The notes under the pieces: generated by a model
The model's database searches: none
What the model was told of the DNA's origin: nothing
Seen by the model: only the letters and a program-made list of their open reading frames with translations
In this document: positions 1 to 9,907 of the stretch, piece after piece
Layout: every line of letters begins with the position of its first letter
Position numbering within the stretch: position 1 is the first letter of the stretch
Made by a program: the position numbers and the translations under genes
Assembly (NCBI RefSeq): GCF_016612505.1
Contig: NZ_JAENRR010000002.1
Span: 62,001-126,000, forward strand
DNA: 64,000 nucleotides
DNA from: Carboxylicivirga marina
GTDB lineage: Bacteria > Bacteroidota > Bacteroidia > Bacteroidales > Marinilabiliaceae
Direction: 5' to 3'

Positions 1-1
1 C

Positions 2-631
2 TTTACTCACTTTTTTGTGGAAGATGGTTTACAAAGTAATGTCTTTAATTACAATGCCATCGTCAAGCTGAGAAATGGCAACATAGTTTGTGGAAGTGAT
101 AATGGGATAGAAGTTATTGATGGAGATAATCAGCTAGAAGCCAAAAAACCGAAGCCAGTTGTAATAACAGGGTTGTCAATATTGAATCAAAAGATAAATC
201 ATGGCATTGCTACCGATGGTCGCCAAATATACAAGGGAGAATTAAGCAAAACCAAACAACTGAATTTATCTCATAAAGATAAAATACTTGAATTAAGCTA
301 TTCAAATCTTGAATATCTTAGTACTAAGCTCATAAATTATCAATACAAAATTGATGAGTTACATGATGAATGGATTGATCTTGGTAATAAAAACAGGATC
401 TCCTTTCATAATTTGAAACCAGATGATTATACTTTAAAAATTAAATCGATTATTGCTAACAGAAATCTTGAAAGTGAGGAAACTGTTCTTTATATCAAAA
501 TTAAGCCTCCTTTCTCAACATCTCCTTGGCTCTATGTCATCATTGTTTTAGCTGTAGTTTCCATTGCCTTCGTACTATATTTCTATGACAATCAAATCAA
601 CCAAAAGTCAAAGAACGAAATCGAATCCTAA
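2..631 (+). CDS. Y_Y_Y-domain sensor protein, partial, lacking a kinase module
   Basis: The reading frame is open to the left edge, so the start lies outside the window. The visible part ends a reg_prop-type beta-propeller (VEDGLQSNVFN), followed by a Y_Y_Y domain (about residues 45-165) and one transmembrane segment (about 172-192). Such periplasmic modules normally belong to hybrid two-component systems that sense polysaccharide fragments and continue into a cytoplasmic histidine kinase. Here the protein stops about 13 residues after the membrane segment, and its stop overlaps the stop of the convergent radA gene by 3 bases. It is either a kinase-less receptor or, more likely, a 3'-truncated sensor. 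The GTG at 17 is only an internal codon. Confidence 0.8.
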   Translation, partial: FTHFFVEDGLQSNVFNYNAIVKLRNGNIVCGSDNGIEVIDGDNQLEAKKPKPVVITGLSILNQKINHGIATDGRQIYKGELSKTKQLNLSHKDKILELSYSNLEYLSTKLINYQYKIDELHDEWIDLGNKNRISFHNLKPDDYTLKIKSIIANRNLESEETVLYIKIKPPFSTSPWLYVIIVLAVVSIAFVLYFYDNQINQKSKNEIES

Positions 632-1995
632 GCAAATAAAAATTTAAAAGCCTCTTCAATTTTATTGGCTTTGATTATTTGAATATCAAACTTACCGAGT
701 TCAACGCCTTTTACATAGCTTGGTATTATAATGCTTTTAAACCCTAATTTGGCGGCTTCACCAATACGTTGATCCAATCGGGTAACTGGTCGAATTTCAC
801 CAGATAAACCAACTTCACCCGTCATGCATATATCTGGCGATATGGTCATATCCATATTAGATGATAACACAGCGGTTATTACGGCTAAATCAATGGCCGG
901 GTCGTTAACTTTCAGTCCGCCAGCAATGTTTAAGAACACATCTTTAGCGGCAAGTTTAAAGCCCGCACGTTTTTCCAGTACTGCCAGTAGCATGTTGAGG
1001 CGACGCAAATCAAAACCAGTGACCGAACGCTGTGGATTTTGATAAGCAGCTGTACTGGCCAGAGCCTGTACTTCAATTAAAAATGGACGAACGCCTTCCA
1101 ATGCTGCCGATATGGCCACGCCGCTCATTTGCTTTTGTTGTGTTGCCAAAAGTAGTTCTGATGGATTGCTCACTTCGCGAAGACCGGACCCCAGCATCTC
1201 AAAAATACCAATCTCATTGGTTGAGCCAAAGCGGTTTTTTATTGAGCGCAAAATACGATACATATGATGACGATCGCCCTCGAACTGGAGCACAACATCT
1301 ACCATATGTTCTAATACTTTTGGTCCAGCCAGACTGCCTTCTTTGGTGATGTGACCAATTAAAAATACAGGAATGTGTTTTTCCTTACAAACACGTAATA
1401 TGGTTGCTGTGCATTCCCGAATTTGCGAAACGCTGCCAGGAGCTGATTCTATTCGCTCAGTTTCCATGGTTTGAACCGAGTCAATTACAAGCACATCTGG
1501 CTTTTCATTATCAATGTGTTTGATAATGTGTTCCACCAACACTTCACTTACCACATGGCAATTATCAGCCGATGCACTTGAAATACGATCGGCGCGTAAT
1601 TTAATCTGTTGCGGACTTTCCTCACCAGAAACATAGAGTACTTTTACATTTGGTAAATTCAATGCCGTTTGCAACACTAGTGTTGATTTACCAATGCCAG
1701 GCTCACCGCCAATAAGCACCATGGCGCCTGGTACTAATCCTCCTCCTAAAACACGATCGAGTTCATCGTTTCCAGTGCTAAGTCGCGGCTGTTCTTCAAC
1801 TGATACTTTTGAAACCGGCATGGGTTTCGTTCGCTCGGCTATAACAGTTCCCGGCCGACTATTTTTAGCTTTGCCTGTTATCTTGGTTTCTTCAACAAAG
1901 GTATTCCACTCACCGCAGGCATAGCATTTGCCCTCCCATTTGGGCGATTCATTACCACAACTCTGACAAACAAAAACAGATTTGGATTTAGCCAT
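628..1995 (-). CDS. radA: DNA repair protein RadA (Sms)
   Basis: 455 aa, the usual length. The N-terminal zinc ribbon has Cys10, Cys13, Cys24 and Cys27. A RecA-like ATPase follows, with Walker A GGEPGIGKST (about 96-105), a Walker B region (VLVIDSVQ) and the RadA-specific KNRFG motif. The C-terminal part is the Lon-protease-like domain. RadA promotes branch migration of recombination intermediates as a hexameric helicase in the cytoplasm. The gene follows the heptose adenylyltransferase gene by one base, so the two are probably cotranscribed. Its stop overlaps the stop of the truncated sensor on the other strand. Confidence 0.97.
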   Translation of the reverse strand: MAKSKSVFVCQSCGNESPKWEGKCYACGEWNTFVEETKITGKAKNSRPGTVIAERTKPMPVSKVSVEEQPRLSTGNDELDRVLGGGLVPGAMVLIGGEPGIGKSTLVLQTALNLPNVKVLYVSGEESPQQIKLRADRISSASADNCHVVSEVLVEHIIKHIDNEKPDVLVIDSVQTMETERIESAPGSVSQIRECTATILRVCKEKHIPVFLIGHITKEGSLAGPKVLEHMVDVVLQFEGDRHHMYRILRSIKNRFGSTNEIGIFEMLGSGLREVSNPSELLLATQQKQMSGVAISAALEGVRPFLIEVQALASTAAYQNPQRSVTGFDLRRLNMLLAVLEKRAGFKLAAKDVFLNIAGGLKVNDPAIDLAVITAVLSSNMDMTISPDICMTGEVGLSGEIRPVTRLDQRIGEAAKLGFKSIIIPSYVKGVELGKFDIQIIKANKIEEAFKFLFA

Positions 1996-1996
1996 A

Positions 1997-2491
1997 TTAC
2001 ATCGATGTTTTAATCTTTTCTACAATGGATGATGTTGAGAATCCTGGAACAAAATCAATGGTTTCTACCTTTCCACCTTTAGCCATTAATATGTCGTAAC
2101 CCACAATGTCACTGGCATTGTAATCGCTTCCTTTTACCAATACATCGGGTTGTAGTGCTTTTATCAAGTCATAAGGAGTGTCTTCATCGAAAAACACAAC
2201 TAAATCGATAAACTGTAGCGAAGCCATTAATATGGCACGACTTTGCTCATCAACTACCGGACGTTGAGGTCCTTTTAAGCGTTGAACCGAAGCATCGGTA
2301 TTAAGACCAAGGATTAGCTTTGAACCCTTATCTTTTGCTTTTGATAAATAATCGATGTGTCCGCGATGTACAATGTCAAAGCATCCATTGGTGAACACAA
2401 TACTTTCGTTTGTCTTTGACCATTGTTCAACAATACTTTGTGCTTCAGGTCTGCTTTTTATTTTACCGAGTATTTTATCAAGTTGAGTCAT
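1997..2491 (-). CDS. hldE: D-glycero-beta-D-manno-heptose 1-phosphate adenylyltransferase
   Basis: 164 aa cytidylyltransferase-fold protein with the nucleotidyl-transfer motif TNGCFDIVHRGH (about 34-45) and the GSDY and GFSTSS motifs of the RfaE domain II family. It adenylates heptose 1-phosphate in ADP-heptose synthesis for LPS inner core. In many Bacteroidota this half is a separate protein, as here, rather than fused to the kinase half; no HldE kinase domain is visible nearby. It lies 1 bp upstream of radA on the same strand. The alternative name is rfaE2/hldC; the symbol used here refers to the family. Confidence 0.9.
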   Translation of the reverse strand: MTQLDKILGKIKSRPEAQSIVEQWSKTNESIVFTNGCFDIVHRGHIDYLSKAKDKGSKLILGLNTDASVQRLKGPQRPVVDEQSRAILMASLQFIDLVVFFDEDTPYDLIKALQPDVLVKGSDYNASDIVGYDILMAKGGKVETIDFVPGFSTSSIVEKIKTSM

Positions 2492-2560
2492 TTCAATATT
2501 GATTTGTTGAACTGTATATTGATGTTGAGCAAATGCTTCTTATTATCCTTCCAAAAATAA

Positions 2561-2587
2561 TAAAACCCCGACATCTGTCGAGGTTCT
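2561..2587 (-). terminator. Intrinsic terminator of panC-panD
   Basis: A 9-bp stem with one mismatch (arms 2564-2572 and 2577-2585, loop ATCT), followed on the minus strand by a T-rich tract. It lies 50-75 bp past the panD stop and before the heptose adenylyltransferase gene. Confidence 0.8.
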
Positions 2588-2637
2588 ATTGCTATATTTT
2601 GCATCAGCCTATGGGCTAATGAGCTATTTTGATATTA

Positions 2638-2988
2638 TTATACCAAGGCATTGGTTGCCGTATCCGGAAAAATAAATGTTGGTTTAAATTGTTTTGCTTC
2701 TGCCAGCTCCATGTGGCAGTAGGTGATAATGATTACAACATCGCCTACTGCTACTTTTCTTGCTGCTGCTCCATTCAGGCAAATAACGCCTGAACCGCGT
2801 TCGCCTTTAATAACATAAGTTTCAAGGCGCTCGCCATTGTTGTTGTTTACTACCTGAACTTTCTCATTTTCAATGATGTTAGCAGCATCCATTAAGTCTT
2901 CATCAATGGTAATACTTCCTACATAATTCAGGTTTGCTTCAGTAACTGAAACATTGTGTAACTTCGATTTTACAACCTCAACATTCAT
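2638..2988 (-). CDS. panD: Aspartate 1-decarboxylase
   Basis: 116 aa. It makes beta-alanine from aspartate for pantothenate. The self-cleavage site that yields the pyruvoyl cofactor is visible as Gly24-Ser25 in YVGSITID, and the [15 protein letters not shown] segment is the conserved active-site strand. The start codon overlaps the panC stop by 4 bases (ATGA), so the two genes are translationally coupled and supply both halves of the last pantothenate step. Confidence 0.97.
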   Translation of the reverse strand: MNVEVVKSKLHNVSVTEANLNYVGSITIDEDLMDAANIIENEKVQVVNNNNGERLETYVIKGERGSGVICLNGAAARKVAVGDVVIIITYCHMELAEAKQFKPTFIFPDTATNALV

Positions 2989-3839
2989 GATCCCAATAAT
3001 TTGTATGTCACGTTATCTATCAATCTTATCTCACCGGCAAATACCGCAATACAACCAACAATGTACTCACTCTCATCCCAGTTGTCAACAGGCTGAAGCG
3101 TATATCCGTCTACAATTTCAAAATATTCAACTTCCAGCTCATCGTTAGCATTTATTGCTTGCTTCACTGCTTCTTTCGCACTTTCTACCGATGTATCGGG
3201 TACAAAGTTACAAGATTCAAATAAAGTTCGAGCAATGGCAGGTGCATTTTTTCGTTGAGCATCATTAAGTAAGGTGTTACGTGAGCTCATTGCCAAGCCA
3301 TCTTTTTCGCGAATTGTGTCGCAAGGCACTATTTCAACAGCTAGTTGTAGTTGTTTGGTCATGGCTCTGATGATGGCCAACTGTTGAAAATCCTTTAGAC
3401 CAAAAAATGCTTTATCAGGATTGACCATATCAAATAAGCGACTAACAACTTGTGCAACACCATTAAAATGACCAGGACGAAACTGTCCTTCCATTACTGT
3501 TTCTAATTCGCCAAAATTAAATTGTCGATTATCAGTCTCAGGATAAACTTCTTCAACCGACGGGGCAAAAATAACATCGCACTTAACGGTTGAAAGTGCT
3601 TTTAAGTCGGTTTGCATATCTCGCGGATAGCGCTCCAAATCCTTCGCGTTATTAAACTGAGTTGGATTAACAAAAATACTGATGATTACCATGTCGGCAT
3701 GTGCGGCTGCTTTATCGACCAACGACAAATGGCCATTGTGCAATGCTCCCATTGTAGGAACAAAACCAATTGTTTGCCTTTTTTCTCTGGCTCTATCAGT
3801 TAGCTGCTTAAGCTCAGCAATGGTATGAACTACTTGCAT
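2985..3839 (-). CDS. panC: Pantothenate synthetase
   Basis: 284 aa from the chosen ATG at 3839 ([13 protein letters not shown]), which fits the family start; an in-frame ATG at 3863 would add 8 unconserved residues. It ligates pantoate and beta-alanine using ATP. The nucleotide-binding [10 protein letters not shown] motif (HIGH class) lies near residue 30, and the [13 protein letters not shown] and KSR-like AMSSRN motifs follow. It is the first gene of the panC-panD operon and is divergent from the glycogen-synthase-like gene. Confidence 0.96.
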   Translation of the reverse strand: MQVVHTIAELKQLTDRAREKRQTIGFVPTMGALHNGHLSLVDKAAAHADMVIISIFVNPTQFNNAKDLERYPRDMQTDLKALSTVKCDVIFAPSVEEVYPETDNRQFNFGELETVMEGQFRPGHFNGVAQVVSRLFDMVNPDKAFFGLKDFQQLAIIRAMTKQLQLAVEIVPCDTIREKDGLAMSSRNTLLNDAQRKNAPAIARTLFESCNFVPDTSVESAKEAVKQAINANDELEVEYFEIVDGYTLQPVDNWDESEYIVGCIAVFAGEIRLIDNVTYKLLGS

Positions 3840-4022
3840 GGTTAATGGTTTTAATTGACACATAAACAGGCACTAAGCATGCTTAAATGTGCCAAGAAAA
3901 TTTTGCGGGGCAAAGTAATAAAATACTTATCACATTTGATGTAAATATTTATAAAAAGATTGTGCTTAATACGGAATGTAAAGACGATTAAATCCTAAAA
4001 CGCTAAGCATAAAAGGCCTTTA

Positions 4023-4053
4023 TTTGTCAGGTGGTTTATTTTTCGTACTTTTG
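4023..4053 (+). promoter_or_regulatory. Bacteroidota-type promoter
   Basis: TTTG at 4023-4026, 19 bp, then TACTTTTG at 4046-4053, a full match to the -33/-7 (TTTG/TAnnTTTG) consensus. It lies 32 bp upstream of the glycogen-synthase-like start. Confidence 0.75.
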
Positions 4054-4085
4054 CATTTGCTAAAAATATTCTACCAGTATACATA

Positions 4086-4892
4086 ATGGAAAAAGCAAAA
4101 GTCTTATTCATCTCTCAAGAAATAACACCTTACTTACCCGAGACAGAAATGTCTAAAATAGGTCGTTACCTTCCGCAAGGCATTCAGGAATTAGGAAAGG
4201 AAATTAGAACTTTCATGCCGCGTTTTGGCTGTATTAACGAACGTCGTAACCAGTTACACGAAGTAATACGTCTGTCGGGTATGAATCTTATTATTGATGA
4301 CACTGACCACCCCTTGATTATCAAGGTGGCATCTATTCAGGCAGCTCGCATGCAGGTGTATTTTATCGATAACGAAGATTATTTCCAGCGTAAAGCAACT
4401 CTGGTTGATGCTGAAGGAAATGAGTTTGAAGATAATGATGAGCGTACAATCTTTTTTGCTCGTGGAGTATTAGAAACTACTAAAAAACTACGTTGGGCAC
4501 CTGATGTGGTTCACTGTAACGGGTGGTTCACAGCTTTAGCACCATTGTACATTAAAAAAGCCATGAATGAAGATCCGCACTTTGCGAATTCAAAAGTGGT
4601 TTATACCGTTTACGACAATGACTTTAACAAACAGTGGAGCGAAAACTTCAAGGAGAAACTAAAGTTAGACGGGGTCGAAGATAGTGATTTAGAAGTAATG
4701 GCTGCCAATGACTATGTGAACCTAACTAAGTTAGCTATTTCTATGTCAGACGGTGTAATTCAGGGTAGCGAAACAATAAATCCTGAGATTAGTGAGTTTA
4801 TAAAGCAATCGGGTAAGCCATTTTTAGGCTATCACGATGAAGAAAGCTATGTTGGAGCTTACAATGGTTTCTACGATTCATTGCTTGATTAA
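4086..4892 (+). CDS. Glycogen/starch synthase-like protein, GT5 N-terminal domain only
   Basis: 268 aa matching only the N-terminal Rossmann domain of GT5 glycogen synthases (KVLFISQEITPYLPETEMSK at the start; PDVVHCNGWFTALAPLY in the middle, the equivalent of the DVVHAHDW motif). The C-terminal ADP-glucose-binding GT-B half is absent, so catalysis by the usual route is unlikely. In my recollection Bacteroidota often carry this short form between panC and a DUF4270 gene, as here, so it is probably a conserved protein with another role and not a truncation. It is 12 bp upstream of the DUF4270 gene, in the same operon. Confidence 0.85.
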   Translation: MEKAKVLFISQEITPYLPETEMSKIGRYLPQGIQELGKEIRTFMPRFGCINERRNQLHEVIRLSGMNLIIDDTDHPLIIKVASIQAARMQVYFIDNEDYFQRKATLVDAEGNEFEDNDERTIFFARGVLETTKKLRWAPDVVHCNGWFTALAPLYIKKAMNEDPHFANSKVVYTVYDNDFNKQWSENFKEKLKLDGVEDSDLEVMAANDYVNLTKLAISMSDGVIQGSETINPEISEFIKQSGKPFLGYHDEESYVGAYNGFYDSLLD

Positions 4893-4904
4893 CAAACAAA
4901 ACTT

Positions 4905-6656
4905 ATGAAGAAATATTCTTTAAAAGAGATATTAATGTCTGCAGGCCAATTATTTATTATTGGCCTTCTTTCTTTAACCGTTGCATGTAAAGATGAGCCG
5001 GCCCGGTTGACAGGCGAAGTGTTGCCCGATGGTGAGATGATAAAAGGCAAGGTGCATGATAATCATTTGCTCGAAACAAAAAATATTGCTCGAACAAGTG
5101 TTGAAACCAGTGACGCAACCTATGGTATTATTGGTGAATTTAATGATCCGATTTTTGGTCAGTCGAAGGCAGCTTTTTTAACCGATTTTTCAATTGGTAA
5201 CCAAGTGGCCTTTTCCATTGAATATATCGATGCTAATAATGAAGAACAAGATACAGTCTTGTACCAGTTTAATAATACCAATACTACAGACTTTCCTAAT
5301 GATGAATGGAAGGTTGATAGTTTAGTTATGAATATGCAATATCAATTTAATAATTGGTATGGCGACATGGAGCATGGACAGAACGTAAATATCTATGAAC
5401 TAAGTTCTCCTCTTGGTCCTATAAATCAGGTGTTTTATAGCGATCATGATGTGACAGGTATGTATTTCACAACGCCTATCGCATCACAAGTCGTTCATCC
5501 GAATAATGAAGTGCCAGACTCTTTAAAGTCAACAAATTGGGCTAATTTATGGGATTATCCTGACAGTTTGTGGAATGCTCCAGAATACTTATGGGATAAT
5601 AATAAGATTAAAGTATTGAAAGATAGTGCTTGGCTCGATGATAATTTTAATGATAATAAGTCAACAATTAAGAACTGGCGTTTTAAATTAAATGATGAGG
5701 TGAGAGATCGATTCTTTAACATGACCGAATCAGACTTGAAATCATCTGCTACTTTTAAAGATGTATTTAACGGTATCTATGTTGCCCTAGATGATGTGTC
5801 TATTGGTAATGGCAATGGTTGGCTAACAAAAGTGAATCTGTTGAGTAGTTCTGCAATCGCCAGTAACTTAACCATTCATTTATCACGCGATCATTTATAT
5901 ATGAATTCCGATTCAGTTATAAATGATACGACATCAACATATCAGTATTCATTCCCAATTAACCTTGAGAATGTACGTTTTAATACCTATAAACATGCAT
6001 TAAATACCGATAATATTGATATTACTGATGAAGATCCGGAACGATTGTATATTCAGGGTATGGCAGGTAGCTATATGGAAATGGAACTACCTGATGAAAT
6101 ATTAAATTGGGTTGATTCAATAGGGAATCCGGCTACTCCTGAGCCAATGTCTGTAGTTGATTATCATATGGTGGCGAATATTGAATTTTATATGGAGGTA
6201 GCCATGGATTCAGCTAGTATTGCTCGTTATCCAATACCAAGTAGATTAAATATTAAATGGCTTGATGATAAAGGTGAGTTGACTGATCCGGTTTATTCAA
6301 TTGTCGTTAATGGAAATAAAGTGACTACACCGGTATTTGGAGGAGATTCGGACAGTCAGGGAAATCGAATTGGTACAGGAGAGCGTGTTGGACGTTATAA
6401 CGATGAAGGCGATATTGAGTATTTATATCGTTTTATTATGCGTGCTGATTACTTTAATTACGTCATGCGTAACGAAGATGGTGCTGGGCTTGAAGATAAA
6501 CAGTTTTTTGTTGGGCCTGAGAGTACAACTTCTAACTTCCAAAGGGTGATTCTTTATAGTGGTTCAGAAACAAATGAAGAGGTTGAAATTGACGGAGAGA
6601 CGTTTGATAAGCGAATGAAGATGATTATAAAATATTACCAGTATCGACCAAGGTAG
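4905..6656 (+). CDS. DUF4270 family lipoprotein
   Basis: 583 aa. The N-terminal signal ends in a lipobox-like SLTVAC (Cys27), so it is probably an outer-membrane-associated lipoprotein. The next segment (LLETKNIARTSVETSDATYGIIGEFNDPIFG) is the conserved opening of the DUF4270 family, a Bacteroidota group of beta-rich surface proteins of unknown function. It follows the glycogen-synthase-like gene closely and ends before a strong terminator, so these two form a transcription unit. Confidence 0.85.
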   Translation: MKKYSLKEILMSAGQLFIIGLLSLTVACKDEPARLTGEVLPDGEMIKGKVHDNHLLETKNIARTSVETSDATYGIIGEFNDPIFGQSKAAFLTDFSIGNQVAFSIEYIDANNEEQDTVLYQFNNTNTTDFPNDEWKVDSLVMNMQYQFNNWYGDMEHGQNVNIYELSSPLGPINQVFYSDHDVTGMYFTTPIASQVVHPNNEVPDSLKSTNWANLWDYPDSLWNAPEYLWDNNKIKVLKDSAWLDDNFNDNKSTIKNWRFKLNDEVRDRFFNMTESDLKSSATFKDVFNGIYVALDDVSIGNGNGWLTKVNLLSSSAIASNLTIHLSRDHLYMNSDSVINDTTSTYQYSFPINLENVRFNTYKHALNTDNIDITDEDPERLYIQGMAGSYMEMELPDEILNWVDSIGNPATPEPMSVVDYHMVANIEFYMEVAMDSASIARYPIPSRLNIKWLDDKGELTDPVYSIVVNGNKVTTPVFGGDSDSQGNRIGTGERVGRYNDEGDIEYLYRFIMRADYFNYVMRNEDGAGLEDKQFFVGPESTTSNFQRVILYSGSETNEEVEIDGETFDKRMKMIIKYYQYRPR

Positions 6657-6680
6657 GTAAATGATATATTAGAATAATAA

Positions 6681-6716
6681 AATGGGATGTCTCTTTATTG
6701 GCATCCCATTTTTGTT
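6681..6716 (+). terminator. Intrinsic terminator after the DUF4270 gene
   Basis: A perfect 9-bp stem (6681-6689 with 6702-6710) followed by a T-rich stretch. Confidence 0.88.
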
Positions 6717-6911
6717 TTCCATTACTAACGAAATGCAAGTTGTTCGTAAGTTAAATGTCTTTTGTATGACAACAGCCTCATTTCCGATTCCTTTATAAAT
6801 TGACAAGTCACTTGCGTTTTTGTTATTATTCCCTTTTATTTCATTCCTGTATTGCTATCATAATTAATTCTTGCCTACATTCGCTTCAGATAATGGAGTT
6901 TAATTGAGAGA

Positions 6912-8900
6912 ATGAACAAATACCGTTTATTAACTGAACAAGAAATACAAGAGTTAGAGCAACGAAGTTGCATCTGCTCTAACTGGCAACTGGTTTTAGT
7001 TGATGAGGCGTTCAATCCTTCAGCCATACGTAATGTGTCTTTTTCAGGAAACGTTAAGCTTGGTTATTTTAGCAGAAGTTTCACATTCCCGGGAGGAGTT
7101 GAAAAAAAAGCCGGCATCTCCAATGCTACTATCCATAATTGCATCATCGAATCAGATGCATACATTAATCAGGTAAAAAACCATATTGCCAACTATCACA
7201 TTCATTCAAATGTGGTGATTGAGAATGTTGATTCTATCATTACAGAGAAAGAAAATTGCTTTGGTAATGGAGTACAGGTATCGGCATTGAATGAAGCTGG
7301 TGGGCGCGAAATATCTATTTACAACGAATTATCGGCACACACCGCCTATATTATGGCTATGTACCGTCATCAACCGGTGGTCATCGAAAAGTTGCAAAAA
7401 CTGATTGATAATTACAGGGAAGGTATTTGCAGTTCGATGGGTACTATTAGTGAAGGTGCTCTGCTGATTAATTGCCGAACTATTATTGATGTAAATATTG
7501 GTGCTTTTGCTAAAGTGGAAGGTATCTATCGCTTATGTAATGGCTCCATTAATAGTTGTTATAAAGCACCGAGTTATTTTGGACCAGGTGTAATTGCTGA
7601 AGATTTTATTGCAGCTTCGGGCAGTAGGGTGAGTGATAGTTCATTACTGTCGAAGTGTTTTATTGGGCAGGGCTGTGAACTTGGGAAACACTATTCGGCC
7701 GAAAACTCTGTTTTCTTTGCCAATTGTCAGGGCTTTCATGGTGAGGCTTGTTCTATTTTTGCCGGCCCCTATACTGTTACGCATCATAAGTCAACATTAC
7801 TGATTGCTGGTTACTTTTCGTTTATGAATGCGGGGAGTGGCTCCAATCAGAGTAACCACATGTATAAGTTGGGGCCAATCCATCAGGGGGTGGTAGAAAG
7901 AGGCTCTAAAACAACCAGTGATTCATATTTACTTTGGCCAGCTCGTATTGGGGCTTTTTCATTGGTAATGGGGCGTCATTATCGCAATCCGGATACTTCA
8001 CAGCTTCCGTTTTCTTATTTAATCGAAAATAAAGACGAAAGTATACTGGCGCCGGGCGTTAATTTACGCAGTGTAGGTACTATTCGCGATGCCAGAAAAT
8101 GGCCAAAACGTGATAAGCGGACAGATAGTAAGTTGTTGGATTTCATAAATTTCAACCTATTGAGCCCATTTACCATTCAAAAGATGATTAATGGTAAAAA
8201 GGTTTTGAAAGATTTAATGCAGTCTTCGGGGCAAACGTCTGACTATTACATGTACAATAGTGTGAAGATAGCAAATGGCTCGTTAAGGCGTGGTATTGAG
8301 CTATATAATACCGGAATAATAAAATTTTTAGGTAATGCACTTATTAAGAAGCTGGAAGATGTTATCTTTGTATCGTTAAGTGAATTAAGAAATAGCCTTT
8401 CGAAAGCTTCCGATTTTGGAATTGGGGAGTGGATTGACATGGCTGGTTTGCTTGTTCCTAAGGAGAGGGTAATGACCCTGCTTGATGATTTGCAAAATGA
8501 TAACATATCGGATCTTGATGAGCTCAATAAACGATATGAATCATTGCATGACAACTATTTTGATTATGCATGGACATGGTGCCTGAAAGTTTTTAAGGAC
8601 GAATTTGATTTGGATTTCCAAAAAGCAGAAATCGATCAAATTTTGACCTTTGTAGATGAGTGGAAAAAGTGTGTAATTGAATTAGATAATATGGTATATG
8701 CCGATGCTCATAAGGAGTTCACGTTGAACAATCAAACGGGCTTTGGTATTGATGGATCTGAGGAAACTCGTATTTCTGACTTTGAACAGGTGCGTGGTGA
8801 ATTTGAGAAACATCCGTCGGTGCAGGACATCAGTAATCATATCAGGGAAAAAAGCAGACTGGCTGAAGAACTGAAAGAAAGGCTTATCCTCTTAAAGTAG
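6912..8900 (+). CDS. DUF4954 family protein (left-handed beta-helix-like)
   Basis: 662 aa, cytoplasmic by appearance (no signal peptide). The first 400 residues show the periodic pattern of hexapeptide or beta-helix proteins such as sugar-nucleotide acyl or uridylyl transferases (for example VEGIYRLCNGSINSCYKAPS, and RVSDSSLLSKCFIGQGCELG). The last 250 residues are helical. It matches the DUF4954 family of Bacteroidota. It is 23 bp upstream of nagB and in the same direction, which suggests a role in amino-sugar or sugar-phosphate metabolism; no activity can be stated. Confidence 0.8.
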   Translation: MNKYRLLTEQEIQELEQRSCICSNWQLVLVDEAFNPSAIRNVSFSGNVKLGYFSRSFTFPGGVEKKAGISNATIHNCIIESDAYINQVKNHIANYHIHSNVVIENVDSIITEKENCFGNGVQVSALNEAGGREISIYNELSAHTAYIMAMYRHQPVVIEKLQKLIDNYREGICSSMGTISEGALLINCRTIIDVNIGAFAKVEGIYRLCNGSINSCYKAPSYFGPGVIAEDFIAASGSRVSDSSLLSKCFIGQGCELGKHYSAENSVFFANCQGFHGEACSIFAGPYTVTHHKSTLLIAGYFSFMNAGSGSNQSNHMYKLGPIHQGVVERGSKTTSDSYLLWPARIGAFSLVMGRHYRNPDTSQLPFSYLIENKDESILAPGVNLRSVGTIRDARKWPKRDKRTDSKLLDFINFNLLSPFTIQKMINGKKVLKDLMQSSGQTSDYYMYNSVKIANGSLRRGIELYNTGIIKFLGNALIKKLEDVIFVSLSELRNSLSKASDFGIGEWIDMAGLLVPKERVMTLLDDLQNDNISDLDELNKRYESLHDNYFDYAWTWCLKVFKDEFDLDFQKAEIDQILTFVDEWKKCVIELDNMVYADAHKEFTLNNQTGFGIDGSEETRISDFEQVRGEFEKHPSVQDISNHIREKSRLAEELKERLILLK

Positions 8901-8923
8901 AGATAAACCTTAAATAGATTACT

Positions 8924-9730
8924 ATGCGATTAATTATCGAGCCGGATTATCAACTGGCTTCTTCATGGACAGCAAGTTACATTGCACAAAAGATTAACAA
9001 GCATAAGGGAGATAAGCCTTTTATACTTGGTTTGCCAACGGGCTCGTCTCCATTGGGGACATATAAAGAACTAATCAGACTGAATAAGGAAGGAAAAGTA
9101 TCTTTCAAGAATGTGGTGACTTTTAATATGGATGAATACCGTGAGATTCCTCGCGAACATCCGCAAAGTTATTACACATTTATGTGGGACAACTTTTTCA
9201 ACCATATTGATATAAAGCCTGAAAATACCAATTTATTAAATGGTCAGGCTGAGGATGCTGAAGCAGAATGTCAGCGTTACGAAGATAAAATTAAGGAGTT
9301 GGGTGGTATCGACCTGTTTTTGGGAGGTATTGGCCCTGATGGTCACCTGGCATTTAATGAGCCAGCATCATCATTAAGCTCCCGTACAAGGGTTAAAACG
9401 TTAACCTATGACACCATTATAGCTAATTCACGTTTCTTCGATAACGACCCAAACAGAGTACCTAAGACAGCTTTAACTGTTGGCGTGGGAACAGTTTTGG
9501 ATTCGAAAGAAGTGTTGATTATTGTCAATGGTCATAACAAAGCGAGAGCTTTACAACATGCTGTAGAAGAAGGAGTCAATCATATGTGGACCATTAGTGC
9601 ATTGCAAATGCATCCTAAAGGGGTAATTGTTTGTGATGAGGCAGCAACCTACGAATTAAAGGTTGGGACTTATAATTATTTCAAGGATATTGAAAAAGAC
9701 AATTTAGCACCTGAAAGTCTATTGAAATAG
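8924..9730 (+). CDS. nagB: Glucosamine-6-phosphate deaminase
   Basis: 268 aa, full length. It converts glucosamine 6-phosphate to fructose 6-phosphate and ammonia. Family motifs are [11 protein letters not shown] (phosphate loop), FNMDEY with the catalytic Asp, HPQSYY, and [14 protein letters not shown] with the catalytic Asp/His pair. It forms an operon with the upstream DUF4954 gene, and glmS, the opposing biosynthetic enzyme, follows after a terminator. Confidence 0.97.
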   Translation: MRLIIEPDYQLASSWTASYIAQKINKHKGDKPFILGLPTGSSPLGTYKELIRLNKEGKVSFKNVVTFNMDEYREIPREHPQSYYTFMWDNFFNHIDIKPENTNLLNGQAEDAEAECQRYEDKIKELGGIDLFLGGIGPDGHLAFNEPASSLSSRTRVKTLTYDTIIANSRFFDNDPNRVPKTALTVGVGTVLDSKEVLIIVNGHNKARALQHAVEEGVNHMWTISALQMHPKGVIVCDEAATYELKVGTYNYFKDIEKDNLAPESLLK

Positions 9731-9774
9731 CAAAAGGCATTTAAGCCTTTATCGGTATAACACACATTTGTTTG

Positions 9775-9805
9775 AAGAGGGACTCCCAATAGAGTTCCTC
9801 TTTTT
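9775..9805 (+). terminator. Intrinsic terminator after nagB
   Basis: An 11-bp stem with one G-U pair (9775-9785 with 9792-9802, 6-nt loop) running into TTTTT. It separates nagB from glmS. Confidence 0.85.
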
Positions 9806-9907
9806 CGTCTTACAGCTTTAGGAAAAATAGAATTTTAATACTGATACAGATATAAGTTGAAAAGAAGGTCTTACATCTTATGTCTTTAATCTAGAATCTA
9901 AAGGTAT

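Noticed and set aside
824-1924. Plus-strand frames inside radA
   Set aside because: They are antisense frames of a fully conserved gene and show no independent features.
9731-9907. glmS ribozyme in the leader of glmS
   Set aside because: The 177-bp leader is mostly the nagB terminator and AT-rich sequence; no conserved ribozyme core was seen.
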